In this document: positions 1-12,541 of the stretch, piece by piece
Layout: every line of letters starts with the position of its first letter
Numbering within the stretch: position 1 is the stretch's first letter
From: Pseudorasbora parva
Lineage: Eukaryota; Chordata; Actinopteri; Cypriniformes; Gobionidae
Assembly (NCBI RefSeq): GCF_024679245.1
Contig: NC_090178.1
Coordinates: 19,987,213-20,051,212, forward strand
DNA: 64,000 nt
Direction of reading: 5' to 3'
Position numbers and translations under genes: made by a program
The notes under the pieces: generated by a model
Seen by the model: the letters and a program-made list of their open reading frames with translations, nothing else
Databases searched by the model: none
What the model was told of the DNA's origin: nothing

Positions 1-451
1 CTTTAAAAACACTAATTTATAAACACTGTAAATGAAATATTTAGCAAAACTAAACGTTAATATAATTTTTTCATAGTGTATTTCATAATATTGTTGTGAT
101 ACCTATATTCAGCGGCAGCATTTAATGATTTTTGTTTTTTTGTTTTATTTTGACAAAATTGTGTATTATTTAAATAGAATTTATTAATTAAAAACAAATC
201 TGAAAAATTGTATCTTGTAAAACACCAAGATAAAAACCTTACATACAAAACTAAATACAGAAATAGTCCTAAATCCTTAAAATGAATTTGGCAGTCAATG
301 CCAAGATAAAACAGATTAAGAAAAATAACTGACAAGCTGAACAAGTCTAAGTAACGACAAAGCTTTTTAAAATATACCTGTGGCACTTTGTCATCTTGTT
401 AGTTTTTTTTCTAATGGTGTGTTTCTGTGCAGGATGCTAATTGTCACTTAC
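1..451. other. Intron or intergenic DNA left of the fam210a exon
   Basis: AT-rich sequence with no exon that I recognise. It should be the start of the fam210a intron after the first coding exon, because a donor (GTAAGTG on the minus strand) lies at 451-445. The next coding exon, which would continue the DUF1279 domain, is not visible and must lie outside the window. Confidence 0.5.
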
Positions 452-855
452 TTCATTGCAGCATAATAGAAGCTCCCAAACCATACTGTGGATGTGACGA
501 TGTGCACGGGCACCATGACTTTACCATACTGTTTAAATGTCTTTTTAAATCTCTGGAAGAGCCCAATAGATTTGTCCTGCAGGGGGTCGACATCAGCCTT
601 ACTCTGAAGGGCAGACCCTGTATCATCCTTAAAAAGACCCTCAGTCCCTGCTAGACTCTGCGGAGGGTTTAATGGCGTTTCTTCCTCTGTGGACGTTTTG
701 CGGCCCTCCTTCGTCCAGAGGACATTAGTGCAACTGAAGCAGCGTGAGGTCCGGACGGTCACAGGAAGCTCGCATGCGGCCCAGGTGTGACCCAAGTGCG
801 ACGAGCGCAGCAGAACCACGCGCCGCAGTGTGACTGGAGCCCACATCCGCTGCAT
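452..855 (-). CDS. fam210a: FAM210A-like mitochondrial protein, first coding exon (partial gene)
   Basis: This is the start-codon exon of a FAM210A orthologue, a mitochondrial inner-membrane protein of the DUF1279 family linked to mitochondrial translation and to muscle and bone. The exon encodes 134 residues plus two bases. It opens with MQRMWAPVTL, an Arg-rich, Ser-rich stretch expected of a mitochondrial presequence, and ends with the family hallmark: DPLQDKS, then QRFKKTFKQYGKV, then the membrane segment VPVHIVTSTVWFGSFYY. The ATG at 855-853 was chosen because human FAM210A also starts with MQ; a reading frame extends upstream but has no earlier ATG. A donor consensus follows (GTAAGTG), splitting an AA|G lysine codon as expected between exons. 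An acceptor upstream (TAGTCTGTCCAG|GACC) puts the exon's 5' end at about 890. The remaining exons are off the left edge. Its position beside mc5r and mc2r matches human 18p11. Confidence 0.88.
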
Positions 856-994
856 CACCTCCCCCACCTACAAAGCACCACCTACAGGTCCTGGACAGAC
901 TAAAGAGGTTAGTGTCAAAGAACAATTACACACAAACTATTTACATCTGGCTAATGATCTACAGTAGCAGTCAAAAATGTGGTTACCTAATTTT

Positions 995-997
<3 letters not shown>

Positions 998-1034
<37 letters not shown>
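998..1034. repeat. (AT)n microsatellite
   Basis: Pure AT dinucleotide tract of about 37 bp, followed by a short (AC)n run. The open frames across it are repeat artefacts. Confidence 0.95.
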
Positions 1035-1036
<2 letters not shown>

Positions 1037-1696
1037 CACACACACACAATTAAAAAAATATATAGATATATCCATTTACAACTCCTTGTCCCTAGGTCTG
1101 TTTTTGCCTTATTTGGAAGGGTCATGAATATTAATGTTGAGTTCGGCTCTAATTGGCTGTTTCACTGCACTCCTCATTTCAATGACATAAATATATCTAG
1201 AGACAGGTTTAAATTTAGGCCACGCCTATATCGTGGATTTTGAATGCATTGCCAGAGATTTCGCTTACGTTTCTCAGTTTTCCGTTTGCTCTTTTGACAC
1301 AAACCTCTGGTGGGGGCGGGCTTAACAGTGGTCTACGCTGATTGGATAAAGAGCTTTTGATGGACAGGTGGAATGATCTCACGGTGCTTTGTTTTAGGCT
1401 AGTTCGTAAAGATGAGCTCTCAGGATACATGGAGCGGCGGCGGCTTCATCATCTTCATCATCATCTTCACCCGCTTGTTCTTCAAGGCAGCAATTAATCA
1501 TGTTATTGAAGTAACCAATAATATCGATAAAAGTTGTATCCATGTACAGTTAAATTTTTTGCCGTGGTGTTTTTCAAAAAAAAGATTTACATATGAAGGA
1601 GGAAATAATGGTGTTTGAGACTCACAGTATGTGATGTCCATGTACTGAACTCCTGTTATTCAACTATGCCATGGTTAATTCAATTTTCCATTCTAG
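1035..1696. other. Intergenic, no gene recognised
   Basis: Mixed sequence with an open frame at 1412-1618 whose translation (poly-Ile/Phe from a CATCAT-rich stretch) resembles no family I know. A GC-richer part at 1300-1450 could be regulatory, but nothing specific supports that. Confidence 0.4.
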
Positions 1697-2622
1697 GGCA
1701 CCTTCAAAGCCACAATATGTAATTTTTCGCCGCTAGAGTATGCTTATTCAAAACAACGGTGTAGTTTTACGACACCTTGATGTCTCCTTCGCTGAGCTTA
1801 TTATGCTGCAGGCGACTGCTTCTTCTGGTCATGCAAAAGGGGTAACACAGCACTGTTTTATTATATTAGATACATTTGAGTGTGTTGAAAATCTGTTATA
1901 ACGCTACTACTCTGTGCGTTCTCTCGACGGCTTCTATGAAGTGCTTGTTGCACACTGCCGAAAGCTGGAACAATATTAGGCATGGTAAAACATGGTACTC
2001 ACAGTAAAAATCAAGAAGACGAAATTTAAACAATAAGACTAACTGTGTTGAGCTATATAATTGTGATTAGTTTTCTGTCAATGAATGCATCCAAACAGTT
2101 GCTCACCTGTCTAATAAAACAAATAATATATATAAAGCTTCAGACCCTGAAGAAGGCTATCTGTGCCGCTACGCATGGGCGTCTTTTTCTCCCATGTCTT
2201 TTAAATTTTCTATAATGAAATAGCCAGTAAAATAAAGGCTTTTAAATAATTTGAAGAAGAGTGCTGATTTTTTTTTCCACATTCATTTGAATTCCCTGAC
2301 CCCAAAGTGCACCTTCAAACAAACATCTCACTGAACTCACTGAGCACCCTGGACTTTTTTGCTTTTCCAATATATTAAAGTATCTTTGGTGTTTCCATGG
2401 TTTCTACTAAATAAAATCAAGGTTAATGTGGGTTTGATGTCACTGATAGGCAACGCGACAAAAAAAAACTACTAAAAATGCTGGTTAAAATTGCTTATTT
2501 CTCTGGATTTAAACAATCTTGGAAACATTTGGGATAATGTAACACAAGTCAACAACATACATAACATTTTTCTAGTGGTTTTTGGATAAATTGATCCACA
2601 AATCTTACATAGTGACTTAGTT
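1697..2622 (-). mobile_element. Degenerate TTAA-type non-autonomous DNA transposon (family A)
   Basis: Both ends match the family seen again at 19560-20208, 52959-54241 and 58006-59595. One end reads CACAATATGTAATTTTT; the other, reverse-complemented, contains TATCCAAAAACCACTAG and then a stretch shared with 59465-59590 (TTATTTCTCTGGATTTA and GGGATAATGTAA). The terminal TTAA motifs are eroded here. A GAAGAAGGC stretch near 2150 is typical of this element's interior. No transposase is visible. Confidence 0.6.
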
Positions 2623-3430
2623 TTTATTTTTTAAGTACTATATTGATTGGTTTAGGTTACTGTGATGCAACTTAAAATTGTATTGGATTTATACGTTTTA
2701 CACATAACTGTTTATGATCTAGATAGCCATAAGTAATGATTCAAAAGTCACACAGGCTGAGCATGATGAACATGCTATTGGTCAGGTTTGGGTCATGGCC
2801 CTCTGTCAACCACCAGACTGATCAGGTTAAAGATAAAGTACTCTAATTCCAAAGATTAAAGAGGTTAGATTTAACAAGTCGGCTAAACTTGATTTAACAT
2901 CTGTTTATAAATTTTGCAGTGGTAAGAATATTACCTTAAACTTTCTTCAGTGTTATACGGGGCTTTTAACACAACTGTAACATGTTTTCAACCTACAGTA
3001 ACCTACCTTCTAAGCAAAATACCAAGCCTTAGCCGATAAATTAAAGTTGTGCTTATGTTTAGCTTCATTATATTGTGTGAATACAGATCAGTCACAAAAG
3101 TGTCAACACATTAATCCACTAAAAGTTGAGTGATTCCTGTATTCCTGACGTTTTTATGAAGACATCGGATTGACTGAAATCAGAACTATAAGCATGATCA
3201 TTATATGTTGGTCTTCTAACGTTACATACGACATTGTGGTTTATTTTGGAGGACAGATAGACGTTTGCAGAAGTAAAAACACTAGAGCTCAAGTTAACAG
3301 GGCCCAGGTCTCAACTTTAACACACTGCTTTGGCACTCCAACAGGATCAGACACACACCAGGGAAACAACACTAAATATATCAGCTGAAAGAAATAGTTT
3401 GTTAGAAACATAGCGAAAACTTACATTTAC
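2623..3430. other. Intergenic, no feature recognised
   Basis: AT-rich unique-looking DNA. The frame at 3170-3388 has no recognisable domain and no ATG context or splice signals that would support it. Confidence 0.4.
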
Positions 3431-3560
3431 CTCTTGAAGTGCTGCTGTAGGTTAAGGAGAGTCCGCGCAGAGCTCCATAACTCTACAGACTCATGTCATG
3501 TACACGCACGTTCTCTAGGCATATCCACATGGAGCTGCTGCGCGCTGCATCATGGGTACT
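3431..3560 (-). promoter_or_regulatory. fam210a: Candidate fam210a promoter and non-coding first exon
   Basis: Read on the minus strand, a GC-richer stretch with GCGC steps ends in CTTCAAGAG|GTAAATG, a good donor at 3431/3430. This would make a non-coding exon of roughly 100-130 bp that splices to the acceptor at 890 before the fam210a start codon. No TATA box is obvious, as in housekeeping promoters. The 5' boundary is a guess; only the donor is really visible. No other minus-strand gene is available nearby to use it. Confidence 0.35.
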
Positions 3561-3690
3561 GTAGGCAAGCGTATTGAGGGTAGGCTCACTCTGCTTAGAT
3601 TAGCAGCCTTGAACTTTTATCCGTGTTTGTCTCGGAATTAGTGATGTTGGTTAGACTTTTATACCCCTATAGTCTGTATTTCCGTATGTT

Positions 3691-3750
3691 TTATTATTAT
3701 TATTATTATTAAGCCTATTATTATTATTAAGCCTATTATTATTATAAGCC

Positions 3751-3825
<75 letters not shown>

Positions 3826-3834
3826 CATCATTAT
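3691..3834. repeat. (ATT)n microsatellite with AAGCCTA interruptions
   Basis: Trinucleotide tract of about 144 bp. Its left third is broken by three evenly placed AAGCCTA or TAAGCCTA units, so part of it is a higher-order repeat of (TTA)n plus AAGCCTA; the right part is pure. Confidence 0.95.
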
Positions 3835-5236
3835 TTTACAGTCTAATTACGAACCCTACACGACCAAACCCTAACTGTAAGTAGGTAGTATTATAAGTTC
3901 ATGTAGTTCATTACCAGCTACTTATTTGAGTAAGTAGCCTAATGACTATTTAAGCCACTTTAAAATAAAATGTAACCGTATTATTTTGTATTTTTCCATT
4001 TGTTGTTGAGTTGTTAGCTACTAACTAACTAAAGCATTGAAATATAAAAATATCTATAAATTAGATATATGTTTTGTAACGCATTTTACGCAATACTAGC
4101 CTACATATTTCGGAATTTTACTCTGTTTCCGTCCTGATATATTTAAGGTAGGCCTATTTGTCTGTACCTTTATTGCATATAGGCTATATTTCGATTATTC
4201 TCTAATCCATTATCAAAACAATATCTGGGAAAAGTTTGTAGCCTAGCCTATCTACTGTTGGGTGTATCTGGTTTCATTTTTTTTCCACCGTTGGTTTCCC
4301 TGGTAAACGATGAAACTGCAGTTACGGTTTTTCTCCACTAGATGGACGTGGATTGGGCTTGTAGTTCTTCAGGAACTCAAGTCGCAGAAATGAATACAGC
4401 CAGGAGCTTCTCAGCAAAAAAGTTGTTCGAATCCCAGCTGAGCCTGAAAGTCTTTCTGTGTGGAGTTTGCACGTATCATGCGTGGATTTCCTCTGGGTGC
4501 TGTGCTGTATCTCAGTGGCTGATGTTTTGTACTTTAAATGGTAAAACACTATCTATCAGGGTCTCCCTTTGATCACTGCTTTAGAGCTTTCACCCCTCTC
4601 TGTTCAAGAACCTTTCATTCTCTTTCTGTTCATGTCCTCTAGAGGAACAAACAGTTAGCATTTTTGGTCATTGGTAAAGCATAATAGCAGCAATGTAACA
4701 ACGTCCTTTATGACCTTCTCCCTATACCTTCATAAATGATTTAACATGTACACCTCTTTTACTATTTTCTTCCTTTGATTTTTGCTGTTAAGCAAATGAG
4801 ATGATTTAACAAATCTTCTTGTCATCTTGTCAGTTCTTGTCAGAGCGAGCACCAGATTCAATTAAGAAAGCTAAATTCAAAGAAAATTAAGAAGATTAGA
4901 CAAACAGTGGAAAAACAAGATAATGGCAATTTTATGAAATGTCATTATAGTTTGACTTGAAAATAAAAGGGCAAATATCCACATGCAGAGATGTTCAAAT
5001 GCTGCATTCATGTTCTGGTACTTTCTCTAGTATCTGGGGGGCCTCAAATCACATCTCATGACCAATATCTCATGACCATTAGTGTGAAACGAGAGAGTCA
5101 CTACTAAGGTTAATGTAACTGAGTGTTTAAAGCATTCTTATGAGGATATGAATAGGGTCACTAAGCAGCGGATTTGGAGGATCACTTCAAAGGGGTCACT
5201 ATGTTAAATATACCATGAATCACATATCAATATCTA
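3835..5236. other. Intergenic, no gene recognised
   Basis: AT-rich DNA. Overlapping open frames on both strands at 4322-4572 have no homology that I can recognise and no splice or poly(A) context. The stretch ends at the left TA of the Tc1 insertion. Confidence 0.4.
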
Positions 5237-6806
5237 CAGGTCCTTCTAAAAATATTAGCATATTGTGATAAAAGTTCATTATTTTCCATAATGTAATGAT
5301 AAAAATTTAACTTAAATATATTTTAAATTCATTGCACACCAACTGAAATATTTCAGGTCTTTTATTGTTTTAATACTGATGATTTTGGCATACAGCTCAT
5401 GAAAAGCCAAAATTCCTATCACAAAAAAATTGCATATTTCATCCGACCAATAAAAGAAAAGTGTTTTTAATACAAAAAAAGTCAACCTTCAAATAATTAT
5501 GTTCAGTTATGCACTCAATACTTGGTCGGGAATCCTTTTGCAGAAATGCTTCAATGCGGCGTGGCATGGAGGCGATCAGCCTGTGGCACTGCTGAGGTGT
5601 TATGGAGGCCCAGGATGCTTCGATAGCGGCCTTAAGCTCATCCAGAGTGTTGGGTCTTGCATATCTCAACTTTCTCTTAACAATATCCCACAGATTCTCT
5701 ATAGGGTTCAGGTCAGGAGAGTTGGCAGACCAATTGAGCACAGTAATACCATGGTCAGTAAACCATTTACCAGTGGTTTTGGCACTGTGAGCAGTTGCCA
5801 GGTCGTGTTGAAAAACCAAATCTTCATCTCCATAAAGCTTTTCAGCAGATGGAAGCATGAAGTGCTCCAAAATCTCCTGATAGCTAGCTGCATTGACCCT
5901 GCCCTTGATAAAACACAGTGGACCAACACCAGCAGCTGACATGGCACCCCAGACCATCACTGACTGTGGGTACTTGACACTGGACTTCAGGCATTTTGGC
6001 ATTTCCTTCTTCCCAGTCTTCCTCCAGACTCTGGCACCTTGATTTCCGAATGACATTCAAAATTTGCTTTCATCCGAAAAAAGTACTTTGGACTACTGAG
6101 CAACAGTCCAGTGCTGCTTCTCTGTAGCCCAAAAGTGGCTTGACCTGGGGAATGCGGCACCTGTAGCCCATTTCCAGCACACGCCTGTGCACGGTGGCTC
6201 TGGATGTTTCTACTCCAGACTCAGTCCACTGCTTCAGCAGGTCCCCCAAGGTCTGGAATCGGTCCTTCTCCACAATCTTCCTCAGGTCACCTCTTCTCGT
6301 TTTGCAGCGTTTTTTACCACACTTTTTCCTTCCCACAAGACTTCTCACTGAGGTGCCTTGATACAGCACTCTGGGAACAGCCTATTCGTTCAGATATTTC
6401 TTTCTGTGTCTTACCTTCTCGCTTGAGGGTGTCAATGATGGCCTTCTGGACAGGGTCGGGTCGGCAGTCTTACCCATGATTGTGGTTTTGAATAATTAAC
6501 CAGGCTGGGAGTTTTTAAAAGCCTCAGGGATCTTTTGCAGGTGTTTAGAGTTAATTAGTGATTCAGATGATTAGGTTAATAGCTCGTTTAAAGAACCTTT
6601 TCATGATATGCACATTTTTTGAGATAGGAATTTTGGCTTTTCATGAGCTGTATGCCAAAATCATCAGTATTAAAACAATAAAAGACCCGAAATATTTCAG
6701 TTGGTGTGCAATGAATCTAAAATATATTAAAGTTAAATTTTTATCATTACATTATGGAAAATAATGAACTTTGATCACAATATGCTATTTTTTTGAGAAG
6801 GACCTG
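5237..6806 (-). mobile_element. Tc1/mariner-type transposon, near full length
   Basis: A 1570-bp element flanked by TA on both sides (5235-5236 and 6807-6808), the Tc1/mariner target duplication. The termini begin CAGGTCCTTCT and end AGAAGGACCTG. The inverted repeats are long: the motif TTCATTATTTTCCATAATG occurs at both ends in opposite orientation, and TCATGAGCTG / CAGCTCATGA extend the pairing to roughly 200 bp. The interior holds a decayed transposase on the minus strand. A deleted relative lies at 11719-12184. Confidence 0.93.
5439..6477 (-). pseudogene. Tc1-family transposase, broken
   Basis: The start is at the MGKTADPT motif (ATG at 6477-6475). The reading frame then fails: an in-frame TAG follows about 30 codons in, the middle continues in the frame covering 6369-6070 (DNA-binding part with RKKCGKKRC and RATVHRR), and a further frame change near 6060-6115 separates it from the catalytic part at 6056-5439. 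The catalytic part keeps SVMVWGAMS, the DDE-domain HDLATAH (first-Asp-like region) and SPDLNPIENLWDIVKRKL with the third acidic residue. The family usually encodes one continuous protein of about 340 residues, so this copy cannot make active transposase. Confidence 0.9.
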
Positions 6807-7137
6807 TATTTGTGTTGAAGGTAATGAATGTGAATACGTATATGGTTATTTATACTCAAGTAAATGAAAAACTGTTCACTTTAAATGTGTGCACAAAAAA
6901 GCACTTCACATCAATAAATAAATGCTGATCATCAAAATATATCATCAATAAGCATCAATAGTGACTGGTTGAAGAACTTAATTCAGGTCCAATCAGTGTG
7001 TGCAAATCTATTCTGACAGTGCTGATTGGTTGTCAGAGAAGAAACCTTGAAACAAAAAGTCCTATACTGGGATACTGACACGCAGACCTTTGGCTTTCTT
7101 ATAAGTGAATTGACCTTCCAGTCCAAAGTCTGCTTTC

Positions 7138-7275
<138 letters not shown>

Positions 7276-8962
7276 GAAGTGACAGAGCACATAATAAAAC
7301 AAGAATCACCATTGGCTTGGCTTTTCAAAGATGGTGAAAGAGATTTTAAATGTTGTAAAAGTGATGCAGAGATGTCATTTTTCTTACTCAACATGTGCGT
7401 AATATTTTATAATATGAACAGATAAATTGCCATATAGCTCTCTAACATTTAATTGTAAAGCGTTATCTATTGCGAAGGGCCATTATGGTTGTTGCTGGTG
7501 GAATTTATTTTCAAGTACCATGTCTATGTTTGAATAGCTACAACTCTTTCAGCCAGTCAGTTTGATATCCTTTCCATCTAAGCTGGTTATATATCTCTTA
7601 AGCCTAATAGCGAATGTCTTATGAGCAGTAGAATAACCTTATTCATCCGCACAGTCACGCAAAACCAAAGCACAGCCAAACAATGTTTTTAACTTCTTCC
7701 GCAAAATGCATGCAATTTTTTTAACCACTAGAAGTCCAACATTTACGGTGTGCCAAGAAATTTCAGATTCGATTATTATTGATGATTGATGATATTTTTG
7801 ATAAACAGTGCCATGATATGCTGCACAAAGCTCTAAAAAATGTACCCAGGCTGACTCAAAATGTTCATTTACAGATGATGAGGGTGGTGGAGCGATGCAT
7901 TTGTAAGTGGGTGACCATGTGAGGAGAGGTTAAGGACACCGTTTTTTTATTTATTTAATTGTCTAGTGAGTCATATCACCGACCTGACCGGGAGATTAAT
8001 TATTGTATAGCTTCAGTTACTACATATTTTCAGTTTGTCATTTTCTTTCTGCTAGGCTGCATCTAACAGGTGTATTTTAAGTAGCGTATGATTGAAAGGT
8101 TCTTGCCCCCTTTAGATATGGAATATAAAGCTCTGGTATGTAACCAGTGGGACGCACTTAAAATTATTCCTCAACTGAATCCTGCCGTGAATAACAATAC
8201 CTGATGTGTATCATCGGCTAACTGTGAATAAAAATGAGGAACCTTGACTGCCATCTGTTTAAGTTTCTGGGTTTATTTTGGGCTTTTTTTAGACTATCCA
8301 GATGAAAATAGGCATATTCATTGAACTTTTCATGCTAGGTTGATTCGATGTTAGATATTAGTTCTACACATAATAGTCGCCAGTAATTGAAATATGGGCC
8401 AACAATATGCTTTAAAAATATAATTGGAATTCCAATAAACTATTAGTCACGGAAAGTGGCACTGTTCATGTTTTCTTCACAATAAGGGCTTTTCCATCTG
8501 CTTTTCTCTTTAATCAACTCTCTTTTCCTGTTTTGAATGTAGGTAAGCTCGACTGAGCTCAGATAATAAGTTCTGGACAGCAGCTCAACTTTCTTAGCTA
8601 GGAGACCGGAAGTGTCCAGGTGTTCCGGCCCTGCCAATCATCCAAACAATACTATCAAACAAATTGCCCTCAAATACCAGAGCTTGTTTTCAAACTGCCA
8701 ACATCCTGTACTGAAAAATGAAAACGGACGTAGTGATTTTATTACTTGTATTATTCGAACAGGCAATGTTTCCCTGTTTATAATGCAGACGTTTCAGGGC
8801 AATTTTAATTAAGCGTAGTGCAAGGATGATTATTTAGATAGCGTATTTGTTGATCATTCATATGATTATGGGCTAAAAAATGCATTGCTTAGGTCAAGAT
8901 TTAAGATGCTCGGAGTCGGTACGTAACCAGCATCGCTGCCCGGTAGCCGGTACAGAGCATAA
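7276..8962. other. Intergenic, no gene recognised
   Basis: No recognised gene or complete element. The open frames at 8443-8637 and 8612-8812 overlap in opposite orientation and show no domain that I know. Confidence 0.4.
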
Positions 8963-9881
8963 CGCCCGTTTCACACATGCTCCGTCTGCAGTGCGTGTGC
9001 ATTGCGTATTTTTTTCCGTACCCATGTTAACGGATAACAGCTTTCACACTGCACGCTGGTGCGGTCCGTCAGTCCGTTCCAGGAGCGTTGCGTCTGCAGC
9101 AGTGCACGGATCGTTTTCGTACCGAGTCTATTTTTTGCTGCGCTGCGCTGCGTTGCGTTGCTGCATTAAAGTGATAGAACATTGTTCGCATTAAAATAAA
9201 CATGTACTGACGCGAAAATCTAGTAATTTCAACACGGATGCATATCATTTAAAATATACTCTTGTTTCAAAGTCAACACATGGCTTTTTTTCTCAAGTAA
9301 AGCAACAAAACGACACCTTACCTGGCATTTAGGTAGCCTAAAAAATGTGCCATAATGGAGAGCACTCGTACTTTCTTGGAGGTGAAATGCAAAGTTATTT
9401 TTGACCTGCAGGATTTCTTTTCAAAGGGTTTAAAAACGAAAGAAAAGACGAGGGTCGGCTGTTTTTGAATAGACTCTAAGTTTCTAATTTAAAATGTTTA
9501 TGATTTTAGGCTATAACCTATGTTTAAATGTTTTGCCTTTTGTGTGAGCTAAATCTAAAGTATATTTATATATAAATATGAATTAATGAATTGAAAAAAT
9601 GTTGTTTAAATGTAGGCATGTAGCCTACGTTAACCTGTCTACTCAGAAAGATTAAACAAAGAGAATTGCAATTCTGATGAGCCAAGATCAGTAACAACTT
9701 CTGGATTTTAAATAAAAAATCATTAATAAATGCTGTGTTTGTGGTATGTAAAAGCGGATCAGTTGCGGCCTGCAAACGCAGCATATGTGAAAGGACTACA
9801 GGGTGTGGGGCTCCTGCAACGCACACGCAACGCAACACGCACCGCACACGCACTGCAGACGGAGTATGTGTGAAACGGGAG
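8963..9881. mobile_element. PIF/Harbinger-like non-autonomous DNA transposon
   Basis: Terminal inverted repeats of about 40 bp: left CGCCCGTTTCACACATGCTC, right TATGTGTGAAACGGGAG, both continuing into CCGTCTGCAGTGCG-type sequence. The repeats are flanked by TAA at 8960-8962 and 9882-9884, a 3-bp duplication typical of PIF/Harbinger. The interior has runs such as GCTGCGCTGCGCTGCGTTGC and no transposase. The superfamily call rests only on the TAA duplication. Confidence 0.7.
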
Positions 9882-10840
9882 TAAGTCCGCGCGGGGGTGG
9901 AGCGCGCGTTGTGCTATATGAGCGCGCGCTGAGAGATTCTACAGCAGTCATCCCACAGCTCTTGCAATTTGCATTAGATCATTTTCTAGGCATGCAATAA
10001 ACCACTTCCGGCGACGCTTGTCAACGTGAGTATATGTTTTTTTGGAAGTATAATATTAATCATTTTTATTATAGTAGCCTTGTAATCATGTTATTGTCCC
10101 ATTTGTTGTTTTGTTTATTTAATTTTACATCTAACATTATAGTAGCTATTGTTATTGTTGTACTTTTTCTTGTTATTATATGGATTTTTATGTTTTGCTT
10201 GATTTTTACCCCATATGCCATTTCTTGCATGATTTCCAGCAGTTAAATAGACTAGTGCTGCAAGTGTGATTTGGCTGTTATTATCAGTCTCAGATATTCA
10301 AGCAGTCTGTCAACTTTATATACCATAGTCTTAATTAAATGGATAGGTGAGCATAGCTGCATTCCTTTTGTTGCGCACAAATCCAGTGCAAGTCAATGTA
10401 ATGTCATGAAATGGTGTATGTCCTGAGTTTATTTCCGAGGTGGGGAGGTATTTTAGCTGCACACCTGCTTGTGTGAATTATGTCAAGGGACCACAACAGA
10501 TAGTGATTTATAACACCACTTAAATCCTTTTCAAAATGTAACCCACAAAGGGGCAACTTTTTATAATCCAAATCCGCTGTCAAAGAGCATTATGAGCGTT
10601 TGAATGTTATTCAGATGTGTCTGACAAATCCACTCAGTAGCTGTGCTTTATTGAGTACTGAGGCAGACCATCTCCTGAATATTGATGCTCTGTCACAGGG
10701 CTTGGGAGGAAGGACTTTGAATTTAGTAAAGGGCAAGACAGTCTTGGCCTTTCTTGATATTACTGTTAAATACTGTTAAATACTGATATTACTGTTAAAT
10801 TGATATGTGTGTGCTAATGATATACCTGTAAAAATTGATA

Positions 10841-10843
<3 letters not shown>
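9882..10843. other. Intergenic, no gene recognised
   Basis: AT-rich DNA with a short tandem duplication of TACTGTTAAA units near 10764-10800 and nothing else that I can identify. Confidence 0.4.

Positions 10844-10931
<88 letters not shown>
10844..10931. repeat. (TG)n microsatellite
   Basis: Almost pure TG tract of about 88 bp; the His/Thr frame on the minus strand is an artefact of it. Confidence 0.97.
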
Positions 10932-10933
<2 letters not shown>

Positions 10934-11195
10934 AACTTTACATTTAACTGACTGTGTGTTTCTGTGTGGTGGTAATATCTTTTTTTTCTGTGCATTTTTT
11001 ATATATTTTTAAATATACTCTCTAACTGATAGATCAGTGCTGCTCACATTGAGTCAGTTTTTCATAACAGGCTCCACACAGGATATAACCTTCTGGCCTA
11101 ATGTTCAGTGTCACTTCTGCCAACCTGAAATAGAGACATCTAGGGTCAGAGACAGTTGAGAGATGTATGGTTTATTTCTCATATAGGATAATTTC

Positions 11196-11201
<6 letters not shown>

Positions 11202-11274
<73 letters not shown>
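11202..11274. repeat. (TG)n microsatellite
   Basis: Second TG tract, about 73 bp, roughly 270 bp right of the first. Confidence 0.97.
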
Positions 11275-11277
<3 letters not shown>

Positions 11278-11718
11278 TTATACGTGTTTCTATTTTAGAC
11301 CAGTTACTCTAGTAAATTGACATGGAGGGTTGCAATAATCAATGAACACCTACCAGAGAATGAAACAACAAGCGGTTTTTAATACCACCAAAGCACTTTA
11401 AAATCAATATGTCACTTGCCACTGTTGACTATTGGGGATCCGCTTTGATTTACCCACTTTTTTGAGTCCAATTAGCTGTGATTTCATGGATTAAAAAGAT
11501 GAAAAACAGCATGAATTTAGAGGAGATTAAAGGAAGCTTAATTTAAAGAAGAAGACGATTGTAATGAGAAGACATGATAAGATGCTCAGACCAAAACACT
11601 CAGAAACAAACCAACAGTTCAGTAGCTTGTGATAATAAAATAAATCTTAAGAAACACAGGATGCCTTATTAGCTGCATTGCATCAATATGCAGCTGTATT
11701 TGTCGTTATATATATATA

Positions 11719-12184
11719 CAGGTCCTTCTCAAAAAATTAGCATATGTGATAAAAGTTCATTATTTTCCATAATGTAATGATACAAATTAAACTTTCATAC
11801 TATTTTAGATTCATTGCACACCAACTGAAATATTTCAGGTCTTTTATTGTTTTAATACTGATGATTTTGGCATACAGCTCATGAAAACCCAAAATTCATG
11901 AACACCTGGTAAGTGTTCCAAACCAGGTGTTTAGAGTTAATTAGTGGATTCAGATGATTAGGTTAATAGCTCGTTTAGAGAACCTTTTCATGATATTCAA
12001 ATTTTTTGAGATAGGAATTTTGGGTTTTCATGCCAAAATCATCAGTATTAAAAAAAATAAAAGACCTGAAATATTTCAGTTGGTGTGCAAGGAATCTAAA
12101 ATATATGAAAGTTTAATTTTTATCATTACATTATGGAAAATAATGAACTTTTATCAAATATGCAATTTTTTTGAGAAGGACCTG
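11719..12184. mobile_element. Internally deleted derivative of the 5237-6806 Tc1 element
   Basis: Only 466 bp long, but the ends match the full Tc1 copy almost base for base: left CAGGTCCTTCTCAAAAAATT, right GAGAAGGACCTG. The internal joint lies near 11915, where TTCATGAACACCTGG replaces the whole transposase region. It is preceded by TA; on the right the TA is disturbed by a (TA)n tract that starts immediately after the end. This is a MITE-like non-autonomous copy. Confidence 0.9.
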
Positions 12185-12186
12185 TG

Positions 12187-12541
<355 letters not shown>

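Noticed and set aside
5499..5939. 146-codon plus-strand frame
   Set aside because: Antisense shadow of the Tc1 transposase.
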